A stretch of DNA of 64,000 nt from Gammaproteobacteria bacterium (GTDB lineage Bacteria > Pseudomonadota > Gammaproteobacteria > Thiohalobacterales > Thiohalobacteraceae), in the NCBI GenBank assembly GCA_019911805.1, contig JAIOJV010000074.1, positions 144,418 to 208,417 on the forward strand. Reading direction: 5' to 3'. Of the stretch, positions 52,011-61,335 are shown in pieces (the first letter of the stretch is position 1; each line of letters begins with the position of its first letter). A program made the position numbers and the translations under genes. The notes below the pieces were generated by a model. The model did no database searches. It saw nothing but the letters and a program-made list of their open reading frames with translations, and had not been told where the DNA came from.

Positions 52011-52771
52011 CAGACACCCGTGAAGAAACTCGAGGCCAGCGTGCCCATGATCAGCGTCCAGCCGTCGATGAGCACGAACAGCATGATCTTGAATGGCAGC
52101 GACACGATCATCGGTGACAGCATCATCATGCCCATGGACATCAGCAGACTGGCGACCACCAGGTCGATCACCAGGAACGGGATCAGGATCAGGAAACCGA
52201 TCTGGAAGGCCGTCTTCAATTCACTGGTGACGAAGGCCGGCAACAGCAGCGAGAATGGCACCTGTTCGGCCGACTCCACCGGCTCGGCCCGCGCGATGTC
52301 GGCGAAGGTCGCCAGATCGACCTCGCGGGTCTGGCCGAGCATGAATGCGTGGAACGGCACGGCCGCCCGGCTCAGCGCCTCCTGAGGCGCGAGTTCATCG
52401 TTCAGATAAGGCTGGAGCGCCGTGTCGTAGACCTGGTCGAACACCGGCATCATCACGAAGAAGGTCAGGAACAGCGACAGGCCGAGAAGGATCTGATTGG
52501 ACGGCGTCTGCATGGTCCCCAGCGCCTGGCGCAGGATCGCCAGCACGATGATGATGCGCGTGAACGAGGTCATCATCATGAGCGCCGCCGGCAGGAAGCT
52601 CAGGGCCGTCATCAGGGCGAGTACCTGGAGGCTCACTGAATAAGTCTGCCCGCCGTCTGCACCAGTCTCGACCCGCAGCGCGGCGAAGCCGGGATCGGCC
52701 AGGGCCAGCGCCGGTCCCAACAATCCGAGCAGCGCAACGACCGATGGCAACCACCAGCGTTGCGGCCTCAT
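52010..52771 (-). CDS. fliP: Flagellar export gate protein FliP
   Basis: 253 residues. An N-terminal signal-like segment ([21 protein letters not shown]) is followed by the family segments [20 protein letters not shown] and [20 protein letters not shown]. Inner-membrane pore subunit. The start overlaps fliO by four bases. The stop touches the edge of the palindromic element that separates it from fliQ. Confidence 0.97.
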   Translation of the reverse strand: MRPQRWWLPSVVALLGLLGPALALADPGFAALRVETGADGGQTYSVSLQVLALMTALSFLPAALMMMTSFTRIIIVLAILRQALGTMQTPSNQILLGLSLFLTFFVMMPVFDQVYDTALQPYLNDELAPQEALSRAAVPFHAFMLGQTREVDLATFADIARAEPVESAEQVPFSLLLPAFVTSELKTAFQIGFLILIPFLVIDLVVASLLMSMGMMMLSPMIVSLPFKIMLFVLIDGWTLIMGTLASSFFTGV

Positions 52772-53223
52772 GACGCCTTGCCCCGCTTCAGTGCGGCGCT
52801 GAGGCTGGCCGCAAAAGTACCGCCCGCCGGCCGCCCCGACTCACGCAGTACGATCGGTTCCTCCAGCACGTACAGTGTCTGGACGCGGCCGGGTGCGACA
52901 CCCAGCAGCAGCTGCGTGTCACCGACCTGCACCAGTACCACGCGTTCACGCGCCCCCATCGACAGACCGCCGAGGATGCGCAGTGCCCCGGCGGCACCAC
53001 CCTGCAGTGCACCGCTGCGGCGTACCATCCAGGCCAGCCCGACGATCAGCGCCAGCACCACGATCAGCCCGAGCAGCATATTCAGCAGCCCACCGGTGGC
53101 CAGTGGTTCGAGTGCCGGCACGGTCTTGCCGGCTGGCGGTACCGTCTCCGCCGCGTGGACCGCCGCCAGCGGTAACCAGATCGTGATCATCAGCGTGCTC
53201 AGTCGAGCCCAGGGGAAGGTCAT
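52768..53223 (-). CDS. fliO: Flagellar biosynthesis protein FliO
   Basis: 151 residues. A signal-like N-terminus ([21 protein letters not shown]), a second hydrophobic helix ([22 protein letters not shown] written in part) and a small cytoplasmic domain ([24 protein letters not shown] in outline). Assists FliP assembly. Start at ATG 53223; GTG one codon earlier is possible. Follows fliN by 10 bases. Confidence 0.9.
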   Translation of the reverse strand: MTFPWARLSTLMITIWLPLAAVHAAETVPPAGKTVPALEPLATGGLLNMLLGLIVVLALIVGLAWMVRRSGALQGGAAGALRILGGLSMGARERVVLVQVGDTQLLLGVAPGRVQTLYVLEEPIVLRESGRPAGGTFAASLSAALKRGKAS

Positions 53224-53233
53224 CACGAGGCGC

Positions 53234-53644
53234 CTATCGCAGCTTCTTGACACGTTCGGCGGGGCTGACCACGTCGGTCAGGCGGATGCCGAACTTCTCG
53301 TTCACGACCACCACCTCGCCATGGGCCACCAGGGTGCCGTTGACCAGCACGTCCATGGGCTCGCCGGCGAGGCGATCGAGTTCCACCACCGACCCCTGAT
53401 TGAGCTGCAGCAGATTGCGGATACTGATGCGCGTGCGACCGATCTCCATGGCGATGGTGACCGGGATGTCCAGGATCATGTCCAGGTTGTGATCCCCATC
53501 GTCGGCAACAGGCAGGTTGTCGCTCTCCAGGTTATCGAGCTTTGCCGCCCGCACCCCGTCCGGTGCGTCCGCCGCCTGCTCGGCCAGCGCGGCGCCCCAA
53601 TCGTCCAGCGTGTCGACGTCCTGGTTATCGTTCTCGTTGCTCAT
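53234..53644 (-). CDS. fliN: Flagellar switch protein FliN
   Basis: 136 residues. An acidic N-terminal region (DVDTLDDWGAALAEQ) leads into the SpoA domain: LDIPVTIAMEIGRTRISIRN and VNEKFGIRLTDVVSP. Forms the lower C-ring. The ATG at 53644 has AGGTGA upstream; a GTG at 53653 overlapping the fliM stop is the alternative. Between fliM and fliO. Confidence 0.96.
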   Translation of the reverse strand: MSNENDNQDVDTLDDWGAALAEQAADAPDGVRAAKLDNLESDNLPVADDGDHNLDMILDIPVTIAMEIGRTRISIRNLLQLNQGSVVELDRLAGEPMDVLVNGTLVAHGEVVVVNEKFGIRLTDVVSPAERVKKLR

Positions 53645-53649
53645 GTCAC

Positions 53650-54672
53650 TCACCTGCCCGCCTGAGTTTTGGTTTGAAGGCCCGTGGCCGCGCCGCCGAT
53701 CGGCTTGAGCTGCACACGGCTGCTGATCTTGATGGCGCGGTTACCCTGCGATACACCGAACTTGCCACGGAACACCGGGACATCCTCGGCACGCAAGGTG
53801 ACCTTCTCGGGGAAGTCGATCGGGATCACATCGCCGGCCTTGAGTCTGAGCAGTTCGCGCAGACTGATGCTGGTCTCCGTGAACATGCTGCTCAATTCGA
53901 CGGAGGCACCCTTCATCTCCTCGCGGATCGCAAGCCGCCAACGATCATCGACCTCGCTGCGATCACTCTGCACGCCGGCATCGAGCAGATCGCGGATCGG
54001 CTCCACCATCGAATACGGCAGGGTCACGTGCAAGGCACCGCCACCGCCCTCGAGTTCGATGTGGAAGGTGGACACGACCACGACCTCAGTGGGGCTGACG
54101 ATGTTCGCGAACTGCGGATTGACTTCTGAATTGAGGTATTCGAATTCGACCGGCATCACAGGCTTCCAGGCCTGGTGGAGATCACTGAAGGCCTGCTGCA
54201 GGATGCGATGAATGACGCGCTGCTCGGTCGGGGTGAACTCACGCCCCTCGATCTTGGTCGGAAAACGTCCATCACCGCCGAAATAGTTGTCCACGATGAT
54301 GAATACCAGCTTGGGATCGAAGACGAACAAGCCGGTGCCACGCAGCGGGTTCATCTTCACCAGGTTGAGACTGGTCGGCACGAACAGGCTGTGCACGTAC
54401 TCGGAGAACTTCAGCATCTGCACGCCGCCTACCGAGATCTCGGCGGTGCGGCGCAGCATATTGAACAGGCTGATGCGGAAATAACGCGCGAAGCGCTCGT
54501 TGATCATCTCCAGCGTGGGCATGCGTCCGCGGACGATGCGATCCTGACTGTTGAAGTCGTAGTTTTGTGCCTCGCCATCCACGAGTCCCGTATCACCCTC
54601 GGTCTCGATATCACCGCTACCGACTCCGTGCAGCAGGGCGTCGATTTCTTCCTGAGAGAGTAGATCGTTCAC
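53650..54672 (-). CDS. fliM: Flagellar switch protein FliM
   Basis: 340 residues. The N-terminal CheY-P-binding motif is LLSQEEIDALLHGV (residues 4-17), followed by the CheC-like middle domain (FARYFRISLFNMLRRTAEIS) and a C-terminal SpoA domain (LRLKAGDVIPIDFPEKV). Binds CheY-P and FliG in the C-ring. Ten bases after fliL and overlapping or touching fliN. Confidence 0.97.
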   Translation of the reverse strand: MNDLLSQEEIDALLHGVGSGDIETEGDTGLVDGEAQNYDFNSQDRIVRGRMPTLEMINERFARYFRISLFNMLRRTAEISVGGVQMLKFSEYVHSLFVPTSLNLVKMNPLRGTGLFVFDPKLVFIIVDNYFGGDGRFPTKIEGREFTPTEQRVIHRILQQAFSDLHQAWKPVMPVEFEYLNSEVNPQFANIVSPTEVVVVSTFHIELEGGGGALHVTLPYSMVEPIRDLLDAGVQSDRSEVDDRWRLAIREEMKGASVELSSMFTETSISLRELLRLKAGDVIPIDFPEKVTLRAEDVPVFRGKFGVSQGNRAIKISSRVQLKPIGGAATGLQTKTQAGR

Positions 54673-54682
54673 AAAGGTATCC

Positions 54683-55222
54683 TTACTGCATCACGAAGCT
54701 GGTGAAGAAGACATCTTCCACACCCGCGCTACCGGTCTGTTCCTGCAGCGCGCGATTGACCTCCTCAAGCGTCCGTTGGCGCAGCTCCTCCTTGCCGTCA
54801 CGGGAATTCAGCGCCACCGGGTCCTGATTGGAAAACAGCATGAGCAGGGTATTGCGAATCGCCGGGGAATGTTTCTCGACCCGCTCCAGCACCAGCGGAT
54901 CACGGGCCGAGACCTGCAGGTTGATCTGCAGAAAGCGTGCGTTGGGGTTGGCGATGAAATTTACGACGAAGGCCGGTTCCATCGGCAGATAGAGCGGCGG
55001 CAGCTTGGGCGCGGCGCCCGGTTTGTCGGTCGCTGCGGCTTCCGCCGTGGCCGCGCCAGGGGCACCGGGGGTGCCGACGATACCGGCGAAGTACAGGGTC
55101 GCGTAACTCGCCGCGACGATCACCAGCAGGCCGGTGATGCCGATCAGGTACCACTTCAATGGGCCGGATGCCTTGACGGGGCGTTCGGCCTCGACATCGA
55201 TATCCAGATCTTGCTTGGCCAT
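54683..55222 (-). CDS. fliL: Flagellar basal-body protein FliL
   Basis: 179 residues. One helix near residues 23-47 (LKWYLIGITGLLVIVAASYA) and a periplasmic domain (FVVNFIANPNARFLQINLQ, LMLFSNQDPVALNSRDGKEE). Surrounds and supports the stator. The ATG at 55222 follows GGAGC; a 26-codon upstream extension covers the sigma54 promoter and is rejected. First gene of fliLMNOPQR-flhB. Confidence 0.95.
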   Translation of the reverse strand: MAKQDLDIDVEAERPVKASGPLKWYLIGITGLLVIVAASYATLYFAGIVGTPGAPGAATAEAAATDKPGAAPKLPPLYLPMEPAFVVNFIANPNARFLQINLQVSARDPLVLERVEKHSPAIRNTLLMLFSNQDPVALNSRDGKEELRQRTLEEVNRALQEQTGSAGVEDVFFTSFVMQ

Positions 55223-55645
55223 GCGTCGTGTGCTCCAGGACTGCGGGTCTTCCTGGCAAAAGCAAGACCTGTGCCACGGCGCCAGAAACATATTTTTCAA
55301 ACACTTTCAGTGGATTGAAATTGATTTATGGGATGCTGTCAGGAGTTTGACGATTGTTGTACAGGACAGGCAGCCGAAAACTTGGCGAAGGTGGGGGGCG
55401 GGCCGAGTGGCCCGCTGAGGCGACCACCCGGCACGGCATTGCGGCCCAGACCTGGGCAGATCGGCAGACGCGGGTTGTGCCTGGGAGCCTGTCGGACTTG
55501 GGACTGATCTACTGCGCCGGCGGGATAGCGGTCCATTTTTCCGATCCTGCTCGTCAAATAGCTACGGCTATTCTCCTCGAAGGATCAAAAAAACGACCTC
55601 GCTCTCCCACCCAACTCACTACGATCGCTTAAGTCCGACAGGCTC
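55223..55645. other. 423-base spacer upstream of fliL
   Basis: Contains the sigma54 promoter (55262-55276) and MITE copy B (55493-55647). The remaining part (55277-55492) shows no gene; TGTCAGGAG and AT-rich stretches near 55300-55345 could hold activator sites. Confidence 0.6.
55262..55276 (-). promoter_or_regulatory. Sigma54 promoter for the fliL operon
   Basis: On the minus strand TGGCAC-N5-TTGC (TGGCACAGGTCTTGC) matches the -24/-12 consensus exactly, with GG and GC at the right spacing. The start point would be near 55250, about 28 bases before the fliL ATG. This implies RpoN and a FleQ/FlrC-type activator control fliLMNOPQR-flhB. Confidence 0.85.
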
Positions 55646-55647
55646 TT
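55493..55647. mobile_element. MITE-like element, copy B (155 bp, inverted)
   Basis: Same element as 35853-36017 in opposite orientation. Terminal repeats GGGAGCCTGTCGGACTT and AAGTCCGACAGGCTCTT; shared interior AATAGCTACGGCTATTCTCC and the GATCTACTGCGCCGGCGGGA arm. Its right end abuts the TAA stop of the cyclase gene (55646-55648). Confidence 0.88.
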
Positions 55648-57088
55648 AGAAGCTGTAGCGGTCGTCGCTGCGTTTGGCGCGATACATCGCGCCGCCGGCG
55701 TGGCCCAACAGCACCTCCACGTCCGCGCCGTGATCCGGCGACACCGCGATGCCGATGGAGGCGTTCATGAAGCGTTCGCGGTCGGCGACCTGGAACGGCT
55801 GCTTGAAGCAGCCGAGAACCTTGGCGGCGACGCACTCGCCGGCACGCTCACCGCCCGGTACCGCCGGCATGAGGATGGCGAACTCGTCACTACCGAGTCG
55901 CGCGAGGGTGTCCGAGTTCCGCAATACGGCCTTCAGCCGTTGCGCCACCTGCCGCAGGACCTCGTCGCCCGCAGCATGCCCGAGTTCGTCGTTCACCCGC
56001 TTGAAGTGATCGAGATCGAGCAGCATGAGCACGACCTCACGCGCCTCCGCGCGACGCAGCGTCGACAGGGCCCGGTTGGCGTGGTCGTACCACAACGTCC
56101 GGTTGGCAAGACCGGTCAATTCGTCGATGGTCGCCTGGTGCTCAGGGACATCTGCAGTACCGCTGGTTCCCGTGATGTCCGCCAGCAGGCCATCGATACG
56201 CTGTACCCGACGCCGCCCACTGCCCCCGGGCTGAAGACGCAGGCGGCACCAGCAGTCGCTGTCGCCCTGCAAGCGTACACGTGCACGGACTTCCACCGCC
56301 TCCCCCTCGAGCGCGGACTGCCATGCCGCCGTGACGCGTTCGCGATCATCGGCATGAATGCGTTCGAAGCAGGGTATCGGTTCCCGTGCATCACCGTTGG
56401 ACACGGCACGCAACGGCGGGCTGACGTACAGCAACTCCCCCTCGCTTACATCATAAGACCAGAGATACTGGGACGTATTGGTCAGCAGATCCTCGATACA
56501 CGCGTGTTCCGCCTCGGCATCTTCGCGCGCCGCCTCGAGCTGTAACCGCGACGCGTCCCAGTGCCCCTGCAGCATCAAACCGAGATCGAGGAAGATACGT
56601 TTGATCAGCGCCCCCTCGAGCATCCTGCGGTCCTCAGGTGCGATATCCGCGGAGCCTTCGATGAGGTTCTGCAGGTGATTCAGGTACAGGCGGTAGGCGC
56701 CCATCACCCAGATCGGTTGCATGCCCTTGATGAAGTAGTGCTGGCCGGCCCGGGCGCCCACCCCCTCATGATCAGCCGCCAGCAGTTGCAGCACATGCTG
56801 CAGCTGCGAGCGCACCAGCTCACCGACGTCGCCACCATCGCGCTCGTAGGTGAAGAGCATCTCGGCCATGGCGGGGTTGTCGAACAGAAAATTGTAGTAA
56901 TCCTGCGCAAACCCCGCTGCCCCCTGCGAGAGCAGCGCGTGATACTTGCGCAACACCTGCGAATCCGCGCCGCCGAGTTGCAGGACGTAGTTGAATTCCT
57001 TGCGCTGTTCGCGCGCAGCCGCGGCCATCGCGGCCGTGGAAGCCACTGTGGAGGTGCGTCTCGATCTGCTTCGTTTATCTCCGATCAT
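55646..57088 (-). CDS. Globin-coupled diguanylate cyclase
   Basis: 480 residues. Residues about 28-185 form a protoglobin sensor (YHALLSQGAAGFAQDYYNFL, then AGQHYFIKGMQPIWVMGAY, whose histidine aligns with the haem proximal ligand). A PAS-like region (about 205-310) precedes a GGDEF domain (DELTGLANRTLWYDHANRAL). The signature is RLGSDEF, with serine for the second glycine; the I-site RNSD lies five residues before it. Probably an oxygen-responsive c-di-GMP synthase, activity uncertain because of the altered motif. It stands between fliK and fliL. The start could also be ATG 57028. Confidence 0.9.
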   Translation of the reverse strand: MIGDKRSRSRRTSTVASTAAMAAAAREQRKEFNYVLQLGGADSQVLRKYHALLSQGAAGFAQDYYNFLFDNPAMAEMLFTYERDGGDVGELVRSQLQHVLQLLAADHEGVGARAGQHYFIKGMQPIWVMGAYRLYLNHLQNLIEGSADIAPEDRRMLEGALIKRIFLDLGLMLQGHWDASRLQLEAAREDAEAEHACIEDLLTNTSQYLWSYDVSEGELLYVSPPLRAVSNGDAREPIPCFERIHADDRERVTAAWQSALEGEAVEVRARVRLQGDSDCWCRLRLQPGGSGRRRVQRIDGLLADITGTSGTADVPEHQATIDELTGLANRTLWYDHANRALSTLRRAEAREVVLMLLDLDHFKRVNDELGHAAGDEVLRQVAQRLKAVLRNSDTLARLGSDEFAILMPAVPGGERAGECVAAKVLGCFKQPFQVADRERFMNASIGIAVSPDHGADVEVLLGHAGGAMYRAKRSDDRYSF

Positions 57089-57215
57089 GGCGTGATTTTA
57101 TTGTTATTATCGATGCCTGAGGACGTTATCACATCCGCTGACACCTGCAAAGCGCACGCCATCGCCGCCACCCCACCCCACCCCAGGGCCGGGGTCGGTC
57201 GCGGTCATAAAGGAT

Positions 57216-58355
57216 TCAAGCGAACAAATCGATGCCGCCGCGGCTGATCAGCCCCGTGTGGGCGATGCCCGGTTGCAGCGGGGTGTCGATCTCGTCGTCA
57301 TCGCCAGCGACGGAACGGAACCTGCCACCACCGGAGTCGTACAGCTGACGTTGCTGTTCGGCGAAGGAATGCTGCGACACATTCACATCCCCCAGGCCCA
57401 GGCCATTGGCCGCGAACATCTCACGCAACCGCGGCAAGGCGGCCTCCAGCGCGTCGCGCGCCGCGCCGTGCTGGGCTGTGAAACTCACCTGTGCCTGATC
57501 GTGATGCATCTGGATGCGCACCTCGATGGGCCCGAGTTGCGGGGGATTGAGTTTGATCTCCGCACCCTGGAATTTCTGGTTGACCACCCACACCACGCGA
57601 TCGCTGAGCGCCTGATCCCAGCCCGGCTGGCGCAGGGGCACATCAATGGCCGTCACGGGGAGCGGTGGGCGTGCCACCACCTCCTGGGGGGCGCCGTGTG
57701 TCGGGCTGGTCGCCATGGCCGGCAGTGCTGGGGAGGCGCTGGTGCGGTCGTGGCTGACGTCCGGCCCGGTCAAATATGCCCCGGGGCCACCGGGCTGGGA
57801 TTGGGTCAGCATCCGGAACTCCACACCCGGGGCATCCGCCAAGGTATCGGTGGCGGCGTCTCCGGTCCCCCGGAGACTATCCTGTACGGCCTGGGCCACA
57901 CCGGACGCAGGGGTGCCCGGGTGCTGCGCCCGCGCCCAGACATCGCCGGCCGTCTCGGGGGCCTGGGTGGTGGGTGTGCCCAGTGGTAGCAGCATTGCCG
58001 GCGCGAGCGCCGCATCCGCCGTCTCGTCGACGGCCGTCTCGCCGGCCACTGCCGCAACGGGTTCGAGGTCCACATCGGCATCCAGGGCGGCAATCACGGC
58101 AGTGACGGCGTTGCCGCCTGGCGGCTGTGTCTTGCCGTCCGCCGTAGCGATGGCCTGCTCCCCGCCGCCCGCGCGACCGGCCTTGTCAGGGGCTGCGGTA
58201 CCGCCCCCACCGGATTGGAGTCGTTCCCCCAAAACAGTGGAAAACCATTGATTTGACGAAGAATCTTTAGCTGTTGTGGCAGCCGGTTCGGCTCCCCGTG
58301 ACGCCTTCGCAGTGGCTGGTGCGGCGGGAACCTGAGACAGGGGCATGTCCGGCAC
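57216..58355 (-). CDS. fliK: Flagellar hook-length control protein FliK
   Basis: 379 residues. A long Ala/Pro/Gly-rich, poorly conserved N-terminal ruler region is followed by the Flg_hook domain (WVVNQKFQGAEIKLNPPQLG, IEVRIQMHHDQAQVSFTAQH, LPRLREMFAANGLGLGDVNV). A GTG start at 58355 has GGAG six bases upstream; ATG three codons later is the alternative. Located 103 bases after fliJ in the usual order fliHIJK. Confidence 0.94.
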   Translation of the reverse strand: MPDMPLSQVPAAPATAKASRGAEPAATTAKDSSSNQWFSTVLGERLQSGGGGTAAPDKAGRAGGGEQAIATADGKTQPPGGNAVTAVIAALDADVDLEPVAAVAGETAVDETADAALAPAMLLPLGTPTTQAPETAGDVWARAQHPGTPASGVAQAVQDSLRGTGDAATDTLADAPGVEFRMLTQSQPGGPGAYLTGPDVSHDRTSASPALPAMATSPTHGAPQEVVARPPLPVTAIDVPLRQPGWDQALSDRVVWVVNQKFQGAEIKLNPPQLGPIEVRIQMHHDQAQVSFTAQHGAARDALEAALPRLREMFAANGLGLGDVNVSQHSFAEQQRQLYDSGGGRFRSVAGDDDEIDTPLQPGIAHTGLISRGGIDLFA

Positions 58356-58458
58356 GGTGTTCTCCTGGATCAACGGTGGATCGAACGGTGCGTCGCACCA
58401 CGGTCGGTTTCCCCGACGAGCATTGACGAGCAAACCCCGTGCCAGCCCGCTGCAGGGC

Positions 58459-58899
58459 TCACGTCTCCCCGTCGGACCGGCCCGTCGATAGCGTGCGCTG
58501 ATCCAGTTCCTTCTGTTCACGGCGCTCCTCACCGGCACGTTCTTCGACCCGATAGCGCTCCACCACCTTGCCGAGGGCCTCGGCACGTCCGTGCAGATCC
58601 AACCAGCGCCGACGCTGGGTCTCGCACTCACGGCGAACGCGCAGCAGCAGTTCTCCCTGTTGCTCGACGGCCTGATTCAGGCGGTCGAGGAAGGCGCGGT
58701 AATCGCGCAAGCGCGCGGCACCGAGACTGCCACCGGCGGCGAATTGTCGGGTGTATTCATCCCGGTAGCGCCGCAATTCCTCCAGCCGCTGCACGCCGGC
58801 CTGCTCGCGCCGCTGACATTCACCCAGTCGCGCCGCGGCCTCGCGCTCACGGCGCAGTGCGACCTCCGCGACCGGTTGCATGCGCGTACTGCGGCTCAC
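58459..58899 (-). CDS. fliJ: Flagellar export protein FliJ
   Basis: 146 residues, almost wholly coiled coil (LRREREAAARLGECQRREQ, LQQ-type heptads through ECETQRRRWLDLHGRAEALG). Chaperone and stalk of the FliI ATPase ring. The GTG start at 58899 has AGGAGG eight bases upstream, overlapping the fliI end region; fliI stops 13 bases before. Confidence 0.93.
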   Translation of the reverse strand: MSRSTRMQPVAEVALRREREAAARLGECQRREQAGVQRLEELRRYRDEYTRQFAAGGSLGAARLRDYRAFLDRLNQAVEQQGELLLRVRRECETQRRRWLDLHGRAEALGKVVERYRVEERAGEERREQKELDQRTLSTGRSDGET

Positions 58900-58912
58900 G
58901 GTTTAGGCCTCC

Positions 58913-60325
58913 TCATCGCACCACCGCCATACCCTTCTGTCCAGCGCTGCCGACCGGCTCCGCCGTGCCGCCGGTCAGGCCGTCGAGATCGTCAAGGCTG
59001 TCGACCAGGGGCACGGCCTCGCGCAGGTTCTGCTGGAGGAACTCCACCAGCCGTGGCTGGTACGCGATCGCCTCGTCGACCCGTGGATCCGCACCCTTCT
59101 GGTAGGCGCCCACACTGATCAGGTCGCGATGCCGGCGATAGGTGGAATAGAGTTGCTTGAAGCGTCGTGCCGCCTGCATGTGCGCCGCGTCGGTGATCTC
59201 GGTCATGGCGCGGCTGATGGAGGCCTCGATGTCGATCGCCGGGTAATGGCCGGATTCCGCCAGCTCGCGCGACAGCACGATGTGACCATCGAGGATCGCA
59301 CGGGCGGCGTCCGCGATCGGATCGTTCTGATCGTCACCCTCGGCGAGCACGGTGTAGAAGGCGGTAATCGAACCGCCGTTGACATCCCCGTTGCCGGCAC
59401 GTTCGACCAGTTGCGGCAGCTTGGCGAAGACGGACGGCGGATAGCCCTTGGTCGCCGGCGGCTCACCGATGGCGAGCGCGATCTCACGCTGAGCCTGGGC
59501 GAAGCGGGTCAGCGAGTCCATCAACAGCAACACCTGCAGCCCCTGGTCGCGGAAGTATTCGGCGATGCTGGTGGCAAGCATCGCGCCGTGCAGGCGCATC
59601 AGCGGCGAGTTGTCGGCCGGCGTGGCGATGACCACGGCGCGGGCCATACCCTCCTCGCCGAGGATGTTCTGCACGAACTCCACCACCTCGCGGCCGCGTT
59701 CACCGATCAGTCCGACGACGATGACATCCGCATTGGTATAGCGCGTCATCATGCCCAGCAGCACGCTCTTGCCTACGCCACTGCCGGCGAACAGGCCCAT
59801 GCGCTGACCGCGGCCGACGCTGATGAGGGCATTGATGGCACGCACACCGACGTCCAGCGGCTCGCGGATGGGGCTGCGATTCAGCGGGTTGATCGGCCGG
59901 CCGGTCAGCGGCACGCGCGCCTCGATGTCCAGCGGACCCTTGCCGTCCAGCGGCTGACCGGAACCGTCGAGAACGCGACCGAGCAGACCCGGCCCGGCCG
60001 GTGCCTCGCATACCCGGCGTGTCGGGATGACACGCGCATTCGGCGCCAGCCCCTGCAGGTCGCCGATGGGCATGAGAAAGAGCTTTTCGCCGGAGAAACC
60101 GACGACCTCGGCCTCGACCCGCGAGCCGTCGGGATTGACTACCATGCAGCGGCCACCGATCGCGGCGGGGCACCCGATTGCCTCGAGCGTCAGCCCCACC
60201 ATGCGCGTCAGCCGACCTTCGACATCCAGACCCAGCGGGCGCTCGGCGCGCATCCGATAGGCCACGAGACGCTCACGCCAGCGCGCTGCGCGCTGCGCCT
60301 CAGGCCGGGTGCCGATCGTCGCCAT
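58913..60325 (-). CDS. fliI: Flagellum-specific ATPase FliI
   Basis: 470 residues. Walker [17 protein letters not shown], Walker B-like [20 protein letters not shown], and the F1-beta-like segments [10 protein letters not shown] and [15 protein letters not shown]. Energises early substrate delivery to the export gate. In the operon fliF-fliG-fliH-fliI-fliJ, 12 bases after fliH. Confidence 0.98.
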   Translation of the reverse strand: MATIGTRPEAQRAARWRERLVAYRMRAERPLGLDVEGRLTRMVGLTLEAIGCPAAIGGRCMVVNPDGSRVEAEVVGFSGEKLFLMPIGDLQGLAPNARVIPTRRVCEAPAGPGLLGRVLDGSGQPLDGKGPLDIEARVPLTGRPINPLNRSPIREPLDVGVRAINALISVGRGQRMGLFAGSGVGKSVLLGMMTRYTNADVIVVGLIGERGREVVEFVQNILGEEGMARAVVIATPADNSPLMRLHGAMLATSIAEYFRDQGLQVLLLMDSLTRFAQAQREIALAIGEPPATKGYPPSVFAKLPQLVERAGNGDVNGGSITAFYTVLAEGDDQNDPIADAARAILDGHIVLSRELAESGHYPAIDIEASISRAMTEITDAAHMQAARRFKQLYSTYRRHRDLISVGAYQKGADPRVDEAIAYQPRLVEFLQQNLREAVPLVDSLDDLDGLTGGTAEPVGSAGQKGMAVVR

Positions 60326-60337
60326 CTGCGCGTGCCC

Positions 60338-60970
60338 TCATCCCTGCTGTTCGGAATCGCCCTGCCGCTCGCCACCCAGTGTGCTGGCGATGACGGCCTG
60401 CAGCCGGCGCTCCACGGTTGCATCGATCTGCGAGCTGTCGCTACTCACCTTACAACCGCCGCGTGTCAGCAACGGGTCCTCGATGACCTTCCAGCCCTGT
60501 TCCACCTCGCTGAGCGAGAGGGTATCGCGGATCAGCGCCGCGTCTTCGGGGTGCAGGTGCAGACGCACATTGCGTGCGGCGATCGGCAGGGTCGCCATCG
60601 CCTCGCGCACCACGGCCAGCACCTGGCCGGGATCGGCCTTGAGTTCGCGCCGTATCAGCTGGCGCGCCACGGCCAGCGCCAGGTGTACCAGCTCCTGCTC
60701 CACCTGCTCATCGAGCTGTTCGAGTGGTCGGGCGAGCACCTGCATCAGACCCTCGAGTTCGTGCACACGGGCCAGGATCTCCTTGCGTCCCGCCTCCAGA
60801 CCCTCGCGCCGACCTTGTGCAAACCCTTCCTCACGCGCCTGCGCCTGCAGCTCCTCGATCTGTTGCGCCGTCAATGGTCGTGCAACCGACGTACCACCAC
60901 GCGGTTGCACATCGGGCAGCGTCCAGCTCTCGATACCGTCGAGATGCTCTTTGAGAATGATTCTGGTCAT
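60338..60970 (-). CDS. fliH: Flagellar assembly protein FliH
   Basis: 210 residues. The N-terminal helix region (LTAQQIEELQAQAREEGFAQ) with GxxxG-like repeats (EEGFAQGRREGLEAGRKE) and a C-terminal V-ATPase E-like domain (VRLHLHPEDAALIRDTL). Regulates FliI. The stop lies 12 bases before fliI; upstream a 365-base repeat-filled spacer separates it from fliG. Confidence 0.94.
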   Translation of the reverse strand: MTRIILKEHLDGIESWTLPDVQPRGGTSVARPLTAQQIEELQAQAREEGFAQGRREGLEAGRKEILARVHELEGLMQVLARPLEQLDEQVEQELVHLALAVARQLIRRELKADPGQVLAVVREAMATLPIAARNVRLHLHPEDAALIRDTLSLSEVEQGWKVIEDPLLTRGGCKVSSDSSQIDATVERRLQAVIASTLGGERQGDSEQQG

Positions 60971-61335
60971 TGTCGGTTTTATCTCAGGTTCTAGGTTCTA
61001 GGGCCCAGGGAAAACCTTTTTCCCTACCTGGCACCTGGTGGTCTATGCAGTTACTAAGGAACCTCTGATTAATCCGTCATTGCGAGGAGCGCCGCGACGC
61101 GGCACCAGCGAGCTTGCGAGCGCAGAACGCCCGTAGGGCGGCCCCGCAGGGGTGAGCGCAGCCAATAATCTCCAAATTTTGGATCTGCCGTCGAATGAGA
61201 TTGCTTCGCTGCGCCCGCAATGACGGTACGACGAATCCATCAGAGGCTCCTTAAATCACTTTACTTTCCGTACGAGACACCAGGTAGGAAGAAGGTTTTC
61301 CCTCGGCCCTAGCACCTAGCACCTAGTACCTGCTA
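60971..61335. repeat. Nested palindromes in the fliG-fliH spacer
   Basis: Outer inverted arms 60985-61032 and 61277-61332 share TAGGGCC-x2-GGGAAAACCTT and TACCTGG and carry heptamer-like CTAGGTG units. Inside, 61055-61253 is a MITE-like element with ends TAAGGAACCTCTGATT and AATCCATCAGAGGCTCCTTA and subterminal GTCATTGCG/CGCAATGAC. No coding sequence. Confidence 0.85.

Noticed and set aside
58914..60994. Long plus-strand open frame opposite fliI and fliH
   Set aside because: Antisense shadow of two well-supported flagellar genes.
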